A stretch of DNA of 64,000 bases from Erwinia billingiae Eb661 (GCF_000196615.1 NC_014306.1:3720001-3784000); one strand, 5' to 3'; shown: positions 31,533-42,766, counted from the first letter of the stretch. Notes: generated by a model from the letters alone, not told the origin. Translations and numbers: made by a program.

Positions 31533-32253
31533 TAGCTAAATAATGCAGGTGCTGTATCGATTGTGGAAAATTTCGCGCCAACTGCGCCCCGGCAAGCTTT
31601 ACGCCTTCGGGTTGCTGCGCCAGCGCGGCGAAGCGAATCTCTAACCACAAACTCTCAGCCGTGGCTGAAAAGTTGCGTTGATAAACATCTAAAAGGAGCC
31701 GCGATACCTCGCGCTCATTCTTTCCAAATCGCCTTTCGGCTTCTGCCAGCAGAGCCTTTCCCTTGTCGACAGCGTTTTGTGTTGCCTCAACCAATGCGGT
31801 CCGTGCCCTGTCCTGTTCCCCCGCAAGGAGGTAGCAGTAACCGGCATTTTCACGCGCATCGGCAAGCACGCCGTTTTCAGGTAATTCAGCGGCTTTGCTG
31901 AACTGCTGCTGAGCCGCATCATACTGCCCTAAACTACAGAGAAACGCACCGTAATTATTGATTACATCACGGTTTTGTCCTGCCAGCAGCAGAGCCTTCT
32001 GATAATGCTCGCTGGCGGCAACCGGGTTATCCGATCGCTGGTAAAAACGCGCTATCGCCAGCTGAACACGATAATCCGTCGGTGCAAGCACCACGGCCTG
32101 ATGCAGATTGCGCCCGGCAGCAGATAAATTATCGCGGGCCAGATAATCCAGCCCCAATTGTAGTCGGGTCTGCAGCAGTTCATTGCGTTGCGATGACGAG
32201 TGGCAGCCTGCTACAAGCAACAGTGCCAACCAGAACGGGAATCCTTTACCCAT
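31522..32253 (-). CDS. pilW: Type IV pilus biogenesis/stability lipoprotein PilW (PilF, YfgC-neighbour TPR protein)
   Basis: A 243-aa TPR lipoprotein with signal peptide ending LLVAGC (Cys17) and TPR units such as [20 protein letters not shown] and [17 protein letters not shown]. In pseudomonads this protein supports assembly of the PilQ secretin. In enterics its role is less clear. Its place between rlmN and rodZ is conserved. Its 3' end overlaps rodZ by 11 bp. Confidence 0.9.
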   Translation of the reverse strand: MGKGFPFWLALLLVAGCHSSSQRNELLQTRLQLGLDYLARDNLSAAGRNLHQAVVLAPTDYRVQLAIARFYQRSDNPVAASEHYQKALLLAGQNRDVINNYGAFLCSLGQYDAAQQQFSKAAELPENGVLADARENAGYCYLLAGEQDRARTALVEATQNAVDKGKALLAEAERRFGKNEREVSRLLLDVYQRNFSATAESLWLEIRFAALAQQPEGVKLAGAQLARNFPQSIQHLHYLANEY

Positions 32254-32335
32254 GCAACCTCCTGATTTGAGTTAAGCGTATGGTACGCTTTTCACATCAG
32301 GGCGGACAGCACGGGTCACTGCCAACGTTCAGGTT

Positions 32336-33505
32336 TCAGAGCGCTTTCACAGAAATCGCTTCACCGGCCATTTTTTTACGCAAGGTACGCTTGGTACGGT
32401 CAATCACTTCCCCGGCCAACTGTCCGCAGGCCGCATCAATATCATCACCGCGCGTCTTACGCACAATAGTGGTAAATCCGTAATCCATCAACACTTTAGA
32501 GAAACGATCGATGCGACTGTTCGAACTGCGACCATAAGGAGCGCCCGGGAAGGGGTTCCATGGGATCAGGTTGATTTTGCATGGGGTGTTTTTCAGCAAT
32601 GCCGCCAGCTCGTGTGCGTTATCGGTGCTGTCATTCACATGATCCAGCATCACGTACTCAATGGTCACACGGCCCTGATTGGCATTGGACTTAGCAATAT
32701 AACGGCTCACCGAGGCTAAAAACGTCTCGATATTGTACTTTTTGTTAACCGGCACAATTTCGTCACGAATTGTGTCGTTTGGCGCATGCAGGGAGATCGC
32801 CAGCGCCACGTCAATCATGTCGCCCAGCTTATCCAGTGCGGGAACCACGCCTGAAGTGGACAGGGTGACGCGACGCTTGGACAGACCGAAACCAAAGTCA
32901 TCCAGCATGATTTCCATCGCCGGAACAACGTTGTTCAGGTTAAGCAGCGGCTCGCCCATACCCATCATTACCACGTTGGTAATAGGGCGCGTACCGGTGA
33001 TTTTAGAGGCACCGATAATTTTTGCTGCACGCCATACCTGGCCGATAATTTCAGACACGCGCAGGTTGCGGTTAAAGCCTTGCTGCGCCGTCGAGCAGAA
33101 TTTGCATTCCAGCGCGCAGCCCACCTGGGAAGAGACGCACAGGGTGGCGCGGTCTTTCTCCGGAATGTACACGGTTTCGACCTGCTGACCGCCAACGGTG
33201 ATCGCCCATTTGATGGTGCCATCGGTCGAGCGCTGCTCGGTTGCGACTTCAGGAGCGCGGATTTCAGCAACTTCTTTCAGCCTGTTGCGGAAAACCTTGT
33301 TGATGTCGGTCATCTCGTCGAAATCATCACAGCAGTAGTGATACATCCACTTCATCACCTGATCGGCGCGGAACGGCTTTTCGCCCATGCTGGCAAAAAA
33401 CTCGCGCATTTGCTGACGATTCAGATCGAGCAGGTTGATTTTTTCTGTTTTTGGCGTGGCAATGACAGGAGATTCGGACGACGGACTCACAATTAGTTCA
33501 GACAT
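32336..33505 (-). CDS. rlmN: Dual-specificity 23S rRNA/tRNA m2A methyltransferase RlmN
   Basis: A radical-SAM enzyme methylating A2503 of 23S rRNA and A37 of some tRNAs. The 389-aa protein (E. coli 384) has the cluster cysteines 130, 134 and 137 in CALECKFC, and the methyl-carrying cysteine near the C-terminus in [18 protein letters not shown] is also present. It lies between ndk and pilW. Confidence 0.96.
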   Translation of the reverse strand: MSELIVSPSSESPVIATPKTEKINLLDLNRQQMREFFASMGEKPFRADQVMKWMYHYCCDDFDEMTDINKVFRNRLKEVAEIRAPEVATEQRSTDGTIKWAITVGGQQVETVYIPEKDRATLCVSSQVGCALECKFCSTAQQGFNRNLRVSEIIGQVWRAAKIIGASKITGTRPITNVVMMGMGEPLLNLNNVVPAMEIMLDDFGFGLSKRRVTLSTSGVVPALDKLGDMIDVALAISLHAPNDTIRDEIVPVNKKYNIETFLASVSRYIAKSNANQGRVTIEYVMLDHVNDSTDNAHELAALLKNTPCKINLIPWNPFPGAPYGRSSNSRIDRFSKVLMDYGFTTIVRKTRGDDIDAACGQLAGEVIDRTKRTLRKKMAGEAISVKAL

Positions 33506-33561
33506 AATATTCTCTGGCCTCGTTATTACACGTTATGGCTCTGGGGGAATGGAAGGTAAAG

Positions 33562-33601
33562 TAATGCGCCCCTGACAGCCAGGCTGGTCAGGGGCGCATT
33601 A
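33562..33601. repeat. Perfect 15-bp inverted repeat between ndk and rlmN
   Basis: Arms TAATGCGCCCCTGAC and GTCAGGGGCGCATTA flank a 10-base centre. It lies 86 bp after the ndk stop on the minus strand and is most likely the ndk terminator, although the T-run is short (TACTTT). Confidence 0.65.
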
Positions 33602-33686
33602 TCATACAAGCGTGTAGCGACAGGTTAAAGCGCGTCTGCAAAATAAATTGTAAACGCCCGGCGCTATTCGCCCTGTAGTAACGATC

Positions 33687-34118
33687 TTAGCGGGTGCGTG
33701 GGCAAACTTCACCTTCGCCGAAGAAATAGGCGATTTCACGGGCAGCAGATTCAGCAGAGTCAGAACCGTGGGTCGCGTTCTCGGTGAAGCTGTCAGCGTA
33801 ATCTGCACGCAGAGTACCTGCCAGTGCGTTAGCTGGGTTAGTTGCGCCCATCAGGTCACGGTGACGCTGAACGGCGTTTTCGCCTTCCAGCACAGAAACC
33901 ACAACCGGACCTGAAGTCATGAACTCTACCAGACCGTCGAAGAACGGTTTGCCCTGGTGTTCAGCGTAGAAACCTTCAGCCTGCTCTTTGCTCAGGTGCA
34001 GCATTTTGCTGCCAACGATTTTGAAGCCAGCGCTTTCAAAACGGTTGAAGATGGCACCAATAACGTTTTTTGCCACCGCGTTCGGCTTAACGATAGAAAA
34101 AGTACGTTCGATAGTCAT
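33687..34118 (-). CDS. ndk: Nucleoside diphosphate kinase
   Basis: Ndk equalises NTP pools through a phosphohistidine. The 143-aa protein has the active His in the NATHGSDS motif and family blocks [12 protein letters not shown] and [11 protein letters not shown]. Length equals E. coli Ndk. It has its own promoter region in the 174 bp before pbpC's end. Confidence 0.97.
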   Translation of the reverse strand: MTIERTFSIVKPNAVAKNVIGAIFNRFESAGFKIVGSKMLHLSKEQAEGFYAEHQGKPFFDGLVEFMTSGPVVVSVLEGENAVQRHRDLMGATNPANALAGTLRADYADSFTENATHGSDSAESAAREIAYFFGEGEVCPRTR

Positions 34119-34292
34119 ATGGACCCCTGTTTGATGTCGAGTTTGGCCGGTGAAAAGGCTCCCCGGCCTGGAAAATGGCGCCGATTATAGGGGGCATCGC
34201 CGCCCTTGCCTATCGGAGATTCAACAATTTAATAAAAAAATGCGATCTATAAACCCACAATTATTTAGCGGTTTTATCGCATTCAAGCGGAA

Positions 34293-36614
34293 TCACTCCA
34301 CAGTAAAAGTTGCCGAGGCGACTTGTCCACCCTCATCCAGCACCGTTAGCTGGTAGCTACCGGCTTTACCTAATGACAAATTTACGGTGTCTTGCCGGTT
34401 TGGGCGCGGAAGCGCACTGCCGTCCAGGAACCACCAGCGTTGATTTCCGCGGCCTCCCTGCGACGTGACGTTCACATCCAGCTGACTTTTACCTGGCAGA
34501 CGATGCAACAGCTGACCACTGCGAACGCCCGTTAAAATCAGAGGAACCGCACTGCCGTTATCCAGTGGCGGACAGCGGGGATCCACGGCGGGCAACCGCT
34601 GTTGCCGTCGCTCAGACACCGGCAGCCAGGGTTCCAGCGGTAATGGCCACAACACCACATTTGCCCCCTTCGCCTGCGGGCAATCCGCTGCCACGCGCAA
34701 GCCTGCGGCATTTATCCATACTGGCTGTTGCAGCCCTGCCAGATTTTCCTGTCCTTCCGCCAGTAAAGTGGGCGGTGTCGTCCCTTCCAGAATCCAGCTT
34801 TGCTTAAGCTGCCGGCAATTGCTATCGCCTTCAGGTAACGCCTGTCCACCCGGCCAACACAGCGATCCGGCGGAGACCGTCGCAGGACGCGGTTCGACGG
34901 GTAACCAGTTACCGCGAAAACCGGGTGAGGTCATCAGCAAATTATTGATTTGATTCAACACCGGTACGGCGCTGGCAAAGCCAAACTGCCCGGCAACCGG
35001 TGTTCCATCCGGACGGCCAACCCACACGCCGATCAGATAACGAGGATTGACGCCGATGGCCCAGGCATCCCGGTAGCCGTAACTGGTCCCGGTCTTCACC
35101 GCCAGCGGGACAACGCCCGGTAACAGGTTGTCTGCTAAGGGTTTGGCCTCCCCGGCAAGGATGCGCCTGACGATCCACGCAGCGCCGGGAGAGAGTAACG
35201 GCCTTTCCACCAGCGGTTGTTCCGGCATAAAGCGTAATCCTGCCGCCAGCCCGTTGCGGGCAAAGGCACTGTAGGCCGCAACAATCTGATCCATTCGCGC
35301 GCCGGTCCCACCTAAAACTAAGGACAGGTTTGGCTCCGCTGCCGGCGGGAAACGCAACGTCAGGCCCACATTGCGCAAGCTGGCAGCCAGAAACTTCGGC
35401 CCGACCGCCTCCAGCAGCTGCACCGCAGGCAAGTTCAGCGAACGGGTCAGTGCTTCGCTGGCGCTAACGGCGCCGTGAAATCCGGTATCAAAATTTCCCG
35501 GCCGGTAATCACTAAAACGGCGTGGGACATCCTGCAACAGCGATTCCGCGGCGATCAGCCCCTGATCCAGCCCCATGCCATAGACGAAAGGCTTCAGAAC
35601 CGACCCCGGCGAGCGGATGCTGCTGATCATATCCACATGGCCGAAGCGGCTGTCATCGTCCAGATCGACCGAGCCCAGATAGGCCCGCACTTTCATCGTG
35701 GCATGATCGACCACCAGGACAGCCATTGAGGTGCGCGGCGGTAGCTGGCTTTTCCAGCCTGACGCCAGCGCCTCTATCTGCCGCTGCAGTGCGGCATCGA
35801 CCGTTGAGACGATCTTTTGCTGGCTGGACATCGCCAGTAAACGGCGGGATAGCAGTGGGGCCAGCTGTGGCATCTGCCTTGGCGCCAGCCAGACAGGCTC
35901 CGGATAAATCTCCTCAACCAGCTCTTTCGGCCAGACATGCAGAGCGACCATTCTTTCCAGTACTTTATTACGCGCGGCCTGAGCCCGCTCTGGCCAGCGA
36001 TCGGGCCTCAACCAGCTCGGTGCCTGTGGCAACACCGCCAGCAATGCGGCTTCGCTTTTGGTTAGCTGCGAGGGAGGCTTACCCAGCCAGGTCCAGCTTG
36101 CTGCGCCGACGCCTTCTACCGTGCCACCAAAAGGCGCACGGTTGAGGTACAGCGTCAGAATGTCACGCTTGGACAGATGCCATTCCAGCTGCATGGCGCG
36201 CCATGCCTGCCAGAGCTTGCCGGTAAAGGTTCTTGGGTGGGGATCAATCAGTCGGGCAACCTGCATCGTTAGCGTGCTGCCGCCTGAAACGATCTCACCT
36301 CCGCTCAGATCCTGCCAGGCGGCCCGGATAACCGAGAAGGGATTAATACCCGGGTGATACCAGAACCAGCGATCTTCATAGGTAAGTAACGCTTGCAGGT
36401 AATCAGGGGAAACGTCTTCTGGCGTAACGGGATAACGCCAGACGCCCTGGGCATCAGCAAAGCGCCACAGCGGCGTGCCATCTTCCGCTACAACCACTCG
36501 CGCTGGCTGCAGCTCCTTCAGCGGCAACGGCCACAGGCGATCCGCCAGTACAAGCAGCAGCACAACGGCAATCGGCACCATCAACCAGCGGGTATAGCGT
36601 AAAAGCTTATTCAT
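34293..36614 (-). CDS. pbpC: Penicillin-binding protein 1C
   Basis: A 773-aa bifunctional class A PBP. A membrane anchor (about 12-30) precedes the glycosyltransferase domain (EDRWFWYHPGINPFSV near residue 80; GGSTLTMQVARL). The transpeptidase follows with SxxK in SPGSVLKP, SxN region TRSLNLPAVQ and KTGTSYG, then the BiPBP C-terminal domain. It starts 39 bp after yfhM, and pairing with the bacterial alpha-2-macroglobulin is conserved: the macroglobulin traps proteases where PBP1C repairs the wall. Confidence 0.95.
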   Translation of the reverse strand: MNKLLRYTRWLMVPIAVVLLLVLADRLWPLPLKELQPARVVVAEDGTPLWRFADAQGVWRYPVTPEDVSPDYLQALLTYEDRWFWYHPGINPFSVIRAAWQDLSGGEIVSGGSTLTMQVARLIDPHPRTFTGKLWQAWRAMQLEWHLSKRDILTLYLNRAPFGGTVEGVGAASWTWLGKPPSQLTKSEAALLAVLPQAPSWLRPDRWPERAQAARNKVLERMVALHVWPKELVEEIYPEPVWLAPRQMPQLAPLLSRRLLAMSSQQKIVSTVDAALQRQIEALASGWKSQLPPRTSMAVLVVDHATMKVRAYLGSVDLDDDSRFGHVDMISSIRSPGSVLKPFVYGMGLDQGLIAAESLLQDVPRRFSDYRPGNFDTGFHGAVSASEALTRSLNLPAVQLLEAVGPKFLAASLRNVGLTLRFPPAAEPNLSLVLGGTGARMDQIVAAYSAFARNGLAAGLRFMPEQPLVERPLLSPGAAWIVRRILAGEAKPLADNLLPGVVPLAVKTGTSYGYRDAWAIGVNPRYLIGVWVGRPDGTPVAGQFGFASAVPVLNQINNLLMTSPGFRGNWLPVEPRPATVSAGSLCWPGGQALPEGDSNCRQLKQSWILEGTTPPTLLAEGQENLAGLQQPVWINAAGLRVAADCPQAKGANVVLWPLPLEPWLPVSERRQQRLPAVDPRCPPLDNGSAVPLILTGVRSGQLLHRLPGKSQLDVNVTSQGGRGNQRWWFLDGSALPRPNRQDTVNLSLGKAGSYQLTVLDEGGQVASATFTVE

Positions 36615-36653
36615 TGGTTAGCGGTGCCCGGCGTTAAGCCAGGCACCTGCAAC

Positions 36654-39600
36654 TCAGTGAATCGTCAGGCTGTCTGGCGTAGTTCCCAGCGCCCGCCATT
36701 GTGGGACATACATCGATTCCACCTGTGGAGGCGGCATCAGGTACTGACCCGGCGTCACCGCCCTTGCCAGATAAAGCAGGGTAACCGGGCGATAGCCATC
36801 CACATCCACCGCGGCAACAAAGCGATCGTCGCGGAACTCGATGTGTTTGATATTGGCCTGCTGCATATCCCCCATCAACTCCTGCACATCGGCGGCGCTC
36901 TCCTGCAGGCTGGCGCTGCTGTTGGCCAGGTTCTGGTTTTCCAACTCAAGTCCCGCCGGCAGAAGATCGACCACCAGCGCATCTGGCACCCGGCGATCCG
37001 CCCAGACCTTCAGGCTGACCAGCAGCAAATCACCGCTCTTCAGGTTTTCCAGTGAGATCTCCTTGCCCTGAAGATCAAGATAGCGTCGGGTGACATTCAG
37101 CACACTGTTGAAAGGCGCCGGCTTAGCCGTTGGGTAGCCAACCACATCCAGTCGACTGTAAATGGCATCCGCAGAATCGTTTTGCAACTGAACCCCTTCC
37201 GCCAGCTCTGGGAAGTTTAATGGCGTGGTCACCGGTCCTTTACCATTGAGGGAACTGCCGTTGAGCGTGGCCTGCCAGGCTGAACCTGAGGCATCGGTCA
37301 GCGCCCTGCCCACCAGGAACAGGGCATTATTTTCCTGAGTAGACAGCCAGCGCTTACCATTCAAGTTCTGCGTCAACGTAAGCAGTAAGCTGTCCTGCGC
37401 CTGTGGCAGAAGCTTATTCTCTGACAACAACACGTAGATCATGGCCTGGTCGCGGATGTCGCTGCCGTAATCGCCCAGCCAGCTCTCTTTCTGGCTGCGC
37501 TGCGTCGCCAGTCCGAGGTTCAGGGCTTGTTCAGAACGCGGCCGATCGCCCATTAATTTCAATGCAACGCCCAGTTGGACCAGCGACAGCCCGGTTTTCG
37601 CCTGACCTTGTTTATCGAACAGGGCACGCAGTGCGCCCAGTGGCGCTTTTTGCTGACGCGCAAGGACCAGCGCAGCATATGCCTGAACGCTAAAGCGGGA
37701 GGCAAAGCTATCCTGGCTGTAGTAAACCTCGATCTGAGTGGGGTCCTGCAGATAGCGCAGCAGGCGCTGGTCTGCATTTTCAATCACTGATTTTTCCACG
37801 CCATAGCCCATCTCGTTGGCCCGCACGAGGAAATCAGTGACGTAGGCCGTCAGCCAAAACTCTTCCGGACTCTCTTTGCTCCACAAGCCAAAGCCGCCGT
37901 TTGCACGCTGCATTCCCGCCAGACGGTCAATGCCCAGATCGATGGAGGCCCGCCGCGCTTCATCAGTGCTGGTCTTGATCCCCAGCGCCTTCAACTGCAA
38001 TTGATTGGTAAACAGTGAAGGATAGAGTCCGCTGGTTGTCTGCTCCAGACAGCCGTACGGGTATGCGTAGAGTTCGGCAATATAGCGGGCGATATTCAGC
38101 GGAGGTTTATTGCTTAATACCAGCTGCCCCTGCAGGGTTTCCGTTGCCAGACCAGAAAGCGCATCTGCCGGCAAGGCCCACGGCTCACCCGCATGTAGCA
38201 CGCTGCTAAAGCTGCGCGTCACGCCCGGATAGGCTGGACGAACGCCAATTTTCCATTGTTGTTTCATCGGTTTGAACGCTTCACCTGGCAGCGACAGGCC
38301 AGTAATTTCCGTGCTGACGTCGCCATCTCCAAATCCGGCTGAGGCGGTGACGGGCAGGAACAGCGTTTTGCGTTCTCCTGCTTTCAGGATCACTGATTGC
38401 GTCTGCGGATCATCCAGCTTAAGCAAACCACCCGCACTGAACGCTATTTGCAGCGTTTGCGGCTGTGGGGTCAGGTTAGTCAGGTCCATCGCCAGCCTGG
38501 CGCGGTCGCCACCCGCCATAAAGCGCGGCGTCGCCAGTTCACTGACTAACGGTGCCGCGACAACCACTTTCTTCTCTGCCGAACCAAAGTCGCTATCACT
38601 CCAGGCCTGCGCCATTACGCGCAGTTCACCGTTGAACTCCGGTATTGCCAGCTCAAGCGTGCCCTCGCCATTGGCATCCAGCGTAACGGCCTGCAGCTGT
38701 TGGGCCACAATATTGACGTGAGTGACCGGTTTCTGCCCGCCACGGGTTAACGGATCTTCGTCATCGCCGTCACCACCGAAGCGCAGTGCCGCCAGGCGAC
38801 CGCTGCCTTCAATCAGCTGACCGTAAACATCATATTGATCGGCGTTGTACCGTTTGCGGCCAAAGAAGGCTTCCCACGGGTCCGGCGTTTTGTAATCGGT
38901 AATGCTTAAGACACCACTATCAACAGCTGACAGCAGTACGGTGATTTTTTGCGGCACAGGTCCCTGCGAAACGCCCGCTTTCACCTTCACTTTCAGCGTC
39001 TGCTGCGGGCGAATTTTCTCTGCGGCATCCAGGCTGAGGGACAAACGTCGGTTCTCTTGCGCCAGCGGAAGATGCAGTAAGCCTACCGCACGTTTTGGCG
39101 TGCTTCCCTGGGTTTTATCCCCAGGGCGGATCACCAGCGCGCTGAGGTACAGGTCATGGCGTTTCCAGGCGTTATCAACCGGCACGTCAACATCCATGCC
39201 ACCTGCCGGTACGGTGATCTCCTGCCACCACAATGGACCGTTACTGGACTCCACCATCAGATAGCCTTTACCCGCAGCCGGAGATTCAACGTGCACCCTG
39301 GCTTTCTCACCCGGTTTATAAGCCGGTTTATCGAGCTTTAACTTGACCTGATCCGGCCGCAGTGCCCCGGAGCCATCGGTATTATCCTGCCAGCTGTAGC
39401 CTGCCCAGAAGCGCACGCTGCTGAGCACATTATTCTCCGGGTCACGCACTTCAAGACGGTAAGATCCCCAGTCCACTGGGTATTCGACACGCGTGCTGCC
39501 GTCAGCGGCAATGGTGACGTTGTGTTCATCTTCAACCAGATCTTTCTGATCGAAGCGGGACTGCCAGCCTTCGCTGTCCGAGAAGCTCCAGTAATAATCG

Positions 39601-41621
39601 CGGCGTTCATGGATCAAACGGACATTCAAATCCTGGGCAGCCAACTTCTTGCCGCGACTGTTGGCATACACCAAATCAAAGGCGGCGGTACTGCCCTCTT
39701 CCACCATGGGCTGGCTGTGATAACTGTCGCTGCGATAATCGTACACGTCCTTATTACCAAATAAAGGCCGGATACCGGGTAAAATCTCAGCAGGCCAAAT
39801 CGCCTGAGAAGCACGGCGCGTCACCGGTCGGCCACCCGCCTCCAGCAGGCTGGCCTGCAGAATGACGGTCAGCGGTGAATGCACCTGTTTCCAGCTCGAT
39901 TCGGCCACCACGCTGCTGTTGCCCTCGGCGTCCAGCTTGAGGTCAACTTCATCAAGCGTGCGTTTCAGGTCGGATTCATTGATATCGCCAAACTGATAGC
40001 CTGGCAGGCTGGCGACAGCATCCCTCAGCGGGCGCAGGAACAGTTGACCTTGCAGAGTGTTTCCGGCAGCCGGAGCACCATACAGATAACGGCCATTCAC
40101 CTGGAAGGCAGCATCCTCCTCCATAGACTGCGGAAGTGGGCTGCTTTTCAGGGTTAATGCCATGCGCTCTGGCATAAAGTCTTCTACGTTAAACGCCCAG
40201 CTTCGTTTACGGTTATCGCCGGTATTCAGGCGGAATGACCATTTGCCGGTGGTTGCCGACTCCGGCAAGGTGAAACGATATTGATAGAGGCCATTTTCTG
40301 GCAGCCAGACTAACGTGCGGGCAACCTCGCCATCCGGCTTAACCACTTCCAGCGTGACCGGCTGAGGAGCCAAAGGTTGACCATCGGCATCACGCATCAG
40401 CGCATTGATCACCACCGTCTCACCCGGGCGATACAGGTCGCGTGGGCCAAAGATAAAGATCTGCTTGTCGTACCCTTCCGGGCCAGCCACCGCGAATTCC
40501 GCCAGATCCAATGCCGGACGCGTCAGATCCAACAGCGTGGTTTGCTCACCCAGCTTTGCCAGCACGATTTTGGCTTTCGGGAAGCGGGCAAATTCCGCAT
40601 GGCCCTGCGCATCCGCAGTCGCTTCGGCCAGAACCTGCCCTTTTTCGTCCAACAGTGAAAGCTGAGTACCAGGCAGAGCCGCCCCGCTTTCCAGGCTCTG
40701 GCTGAACAATGCCAGCGTTTGCGGGAACTGATGCAGAGACAGGCCGATATCGCTCAGCGTGAATAGCGTGGCGGGGTTGCTGTAGTTATAGGAACCGGCC
40801 TGCTTCATCACTGCCAGATACACGCCAGGCTGTTTAAGCGCGTCAATGTTGCTGAGCGGCAGCAGCATTTTTTCACGGGTATTGCGCTGCGGATTGAAAT
40901 CAAAACGGCCGGTGTAGACCAGGTCGGCTTTGGTCAGCACATCTTGTGACTGCCAGCTGGAAAGCGTGGTGCCATATTGCCAGGACGCCAGAAAAGAAGG
41001 CAGTGAAGCCGGTTTTACCCGGAAGAAATCGACATCAATGCTGTTAATGTTGAGCGCCAGAACCGGCAGACCCTGCGTAACTTTGGTCGGCAGAAGAGAA
41101 CCGCGGCTGGCAAAGCCAACCATCGGCTGCACGTCACGCGTGGCTATTTTTTGCTGGAAGGCCTGCTCAAGGACAGCGCCATTGGCGGCTTTTATCCCGC
41201 TATCAACCGAGACGGTCAGCTCACGCGCCGGTTCAAGATGACGGAAACGCAGTTCTTTACGCGAGGGAGAAAGCTCCCATCCGCCTTCGACTGCACCGGT
41301 TTTGGTGTCGATCAAATGTAACTGGCTGGCATAGTTTTGCCGATCGTCAAGCGGGATGGAAAACGTCAGCACCAGCGTGGAGGCGCCATCCAGCTGCACT
41401 TCGGAAGCATCAATAAGCGTTAATGATTTACCCGCATCACGTTTAGCTTCAGCTGCCCTCTGCGCGTCACTTAGTAAGGGAGGCTTACTGGCTGGCGCCT
41501 TATCAGATGCACTCTGGCTGGCCGGTGTCGATGATGTTTCTTCTTTTTGATCGCAGCCACCTAACAGCAGCAGCGAGAGAAAAGCCGCAACATATAATCC
41601 ATTCCGTTTAACGTTCATCAT
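36654..41621 (-). CDS. yfhM: Bacterial alpha-2-macroglobulin lipoprotein
   Basis: A 1655-aa periplasmic lipoprotein (E. coli YfhM 1653) that traps proteases through a thioester. The signal peptide ends LLGGC (Cys23), and the thioester motif CLEQ is intact (Cys1191, Gln1194) in YPYGCLEQTTSG. MG domains precede it, and the C-terminus ends in QWRALGTTPDSLTIH. I chose ATG 41621 because it directly precedes the signal peptide; the frame is open 32 codons further upstream without homology. It is divergent from sseA. Confidence 0.94.
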   Translation of the reverse strand: MMNVKRNGLYVAAFLSLLLLGGCDQKEETSSTPASQSASDKAPASKPPLLSDAQRAAEAKRDAGKSLTLIDASEVQLDGASTLVLTFSIPLDDRQNYASQLHLIDTKTGAVEGGWELSPSRKELRFRHLEPARELTVSVDSGIKAANGAVLEQAFQQKIATRDVQPMVGFASRGSLLPTKVTQGLPVLALNINSIDVDFFRVKPASLPSFLASWQYGTTLSSWQSQDVLTKADLVYTGRFDFNPQRNTREKMLLPLSNIDALKQPGVYLAVMKQAGSYNYSNPATLFTLSDIGLSLHQFPQTLALFSQSLESGAALPGTQLSLLDEKGQVLAEATADAQGHAEFARFPKAKIVLAKLGEQTTLLDLTRPALDLAEFAVAGPEGYDKQIFIFGPRDLYRPGETVVINALMRDADGQPLAPQPVTLEVVKPDGEVARTLVWLPENGLYQYRFTLPESATTGKWSFRLNTGDNRKRSWAFNVEDFMPERMALTLKSSPLPQSMEEDAAFQVNGRYLYGAPAAGNTLQGQLFLRPLRDAVASLPGYQFGDINESDLKRTLDEVDLKLDAEGNSSVVAESSWKQVHSPLTVILQASLLEAGGRPVTRRASQAIWPAEILPGIRPLFGNKDVYDYRSDSYHSQPMVEEGSTAAFDLVYANSRGKKLAAQDLNVRLIHERRDYYWSFSDSEGWQSRFDQKDLVEDEHNVTIAADGSTRVEYPVDWGSYRLEVRDPENNVLSSVRFWAGYSWQDNTDGSGALRPDQVKLKLDKPAYKPGEKARVHVESPAAGKGYLMVESSNGPLWWQEITVPAGGMDVDVPVDNAWKRHDLYLSALVIRPGDKTQGSTPKRAVGLLHLPLAQENRRLSLSLDAAEKIRPQQTLKVKVKAGVSQGPVPQKITVLLSAVDSGVLSITDYKTPDPWEAFFGRKRYNADQYDVYGQLIEGSGRLAALRFGGDGDDEDPLTRGGQKPVTHVNIVAQQLQAVTLDANGEGTLELAIPEFNGELRVMAQAWSDSDFGSAEKKVVVAAPLVSELATPRFMAGGDRARLAMDLTNLTPQPQTLQIAFSAGGLLKLDDPQTQSVILKAGERKTLFLPVTASAGFGDGDVSTEITGLSLPGEAFKPMKQQWKIGVRPAYPGVTRSFSSVLHAGEPWALPADALSGLATETLQGQLVLSNKPPLNIARYIAELYAYPYGCLEQTTSGLYPSLFTNQLQLKALGIKTSTDEARRASIDLGIDRLAGMQRANGGFGLWSKESPEEFWLTAYVTDFLVRANEMGYGVEKSVIENADQRLLRYLQDPTQIEVYYSQDSFASRFSVQAYAALVLARQQKAPLGALRALFDKQGQAKTGLSLVQLGVALKLMGDRPRSEQALNLGLATQRSQKESWLGDYGSDIRDQAMIYVLLSENKLLPQAQDSLLLTLTQNLNGKRWLSTQENNALFLVGRALTDASGSAWQATLNGSSLNGKGPVTTPLNFPELAEGVQLQNDSADAIYSRLDVVGYPTAKPAPFNSVLNVTRRYLDLQGKEISLENLKSGDLLLVSLKVWADRRVPDALVVDLLPAGLELENQNLANSSASLQESAADVQELMGDMQQANIKHIEFRDDRFVAAVDVDGYRPVTLLYLARAVTPGQYLMPPPQVESMYVPQWRALGTTPDSLTIH

Positions 41622-41872
41622 GACTCCATGGCCAGCTCCCGATAATTGAGGTGCACAGTATGACCTCAGCAGGGGCAAAAAAAAGCCTGTTTTTTCACTT
41701 TTAGCAACATTTCGCAAAGTTATTCAGGACCCGTCAGCCAACGACACAAGAATTGCGTGCTGCATTCAGATTCTTACGCAATATCATCCTGATAGTGCGG
41801 AACATCTTGTGATGGAGTAACAGCGCGGTACACTGGAACTATCGTTACTTCATGTCCCAACGCGAGGCCGCT

Positions 41873-42718
41873 ATGACATCCTCTTTCTTTGTTACCGCCG
41901 ACTGGCTGGCAGAACACCTTTCGGATCCCGATCTGCAAATTGTAGACGCACGCATGTTGCCTCCGGGTATGGAAAACCAGCGGGACATTAAGGCTGAATA
42001 TCTGGCAAAGCACCTGCCTGCCGCGCCGTTCTTTGATATCGAAGCCCTGTCGGATCACACCAGCCCTTACCCGCATATGTTGCCGAGGGCGGAAACCTTT
42101 GCCGTTGCGATGCGTGAGCTGGGGGTCAACAGCGATAAACACCTGGTGGTTTACGATGAGGGCAACCTGTTCTCTGCTCCACGCGCCTGGTGGATGCTGC
42201 GTGAGTTCGGCGTGGCGAAGGTGTCGATTCTGGCTGGCGGATTAAAAGGCTGGGAAGATGCCGGTTATGCGCTGGAAAGCGGTGCGGTTGACCTGCCCGA
42301 AGCGGAATTTGACGCCCGCTTTGACAGCAAACTGGTGAAACGCCTGACCGACGTGCTGTTAATCAGTCATGAAGGCGGCGCGCAAATTTTGGATGCGCGA
42401 GCAGCTAACCGTTTCAGAGGCGAAGTGGATGAACCTCGTCCCGGCCTGCACCGTGGACGCATTCCTAACAGCCTGAATGTGCCGTGGAATTCGTTGGTCG
42501 AAGACGGTGAGTTGAAGTCGCCCAAGGCGCTGGAAGAGATTTTCAGCCAGCAAGGCGTCGATCTTACCCAGCCGATCGTCACCAGCTGTGGCTCCGGCGT
42601 GACGGCGGTGGTGGTCATTCTGGCGTTGACCACGCTGGGCGTCGAAAACGTTACGCTGTATGACGGCTCCTGGGGAGAATGGGGAAGTCGTGACGATCTG
42701 CCCATCGCCGTCGGCTGA
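41873..42718 (+). CDS. sseA: 3-mercaptopyruvate sulfurtransferase
   Basis: SseA transfers sulfur from 3-mercaptopyruvate to thiol or cyanide acceptors. The 281-aa protein has two rhodanese domains with the active Cys239 in the family loop CGSGVTA. ATG 41873 is preferred: GAGG lies 5 bp before it and the homology starts there, while the frame extends seven codons upstream. A strong terminator follows. Confidence 0.94.
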   Translation: MTSSFFVTADWLAEHLSDPDLQIVDARMLPPGMENQRDIKAEYLAKHLPAAPFFDIEALSDHTSPYPHMLPRAETFAVAMRELGVNSDKHLVVYDEGNLFSAPRAWWMLREFGVAKVSILAGGLKGWEDAGYALESGAVDLPEAEFDARFDSKLVKRLTDVLLISHEGGAQILDARAANRFRGEVDEPRPGLHRGRIPNSLNVPWNSLVEDGELKSPKALEEIFSQQGVDLTQPIVTSCGSGVTAVVVILALTTLGVENVTLYDGSWGEWGSRDDLPIAVG

Positions 42719-42733
42719 TTCGCGCGGATAAAA

Positions 42734-42766
42734 AAGGCGGGTCAACTAAGCTGACCCGCCTTTTTT
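42734..42766 (+). terminator. Terminator of sseA
   Basis: AAGGCGGGTCA pairs with TGACCCGCCTT and six T follow on the plus strand. A-rich sequence before the stem makes it usable for the convergent sseB as well. Confidence 0.92.
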
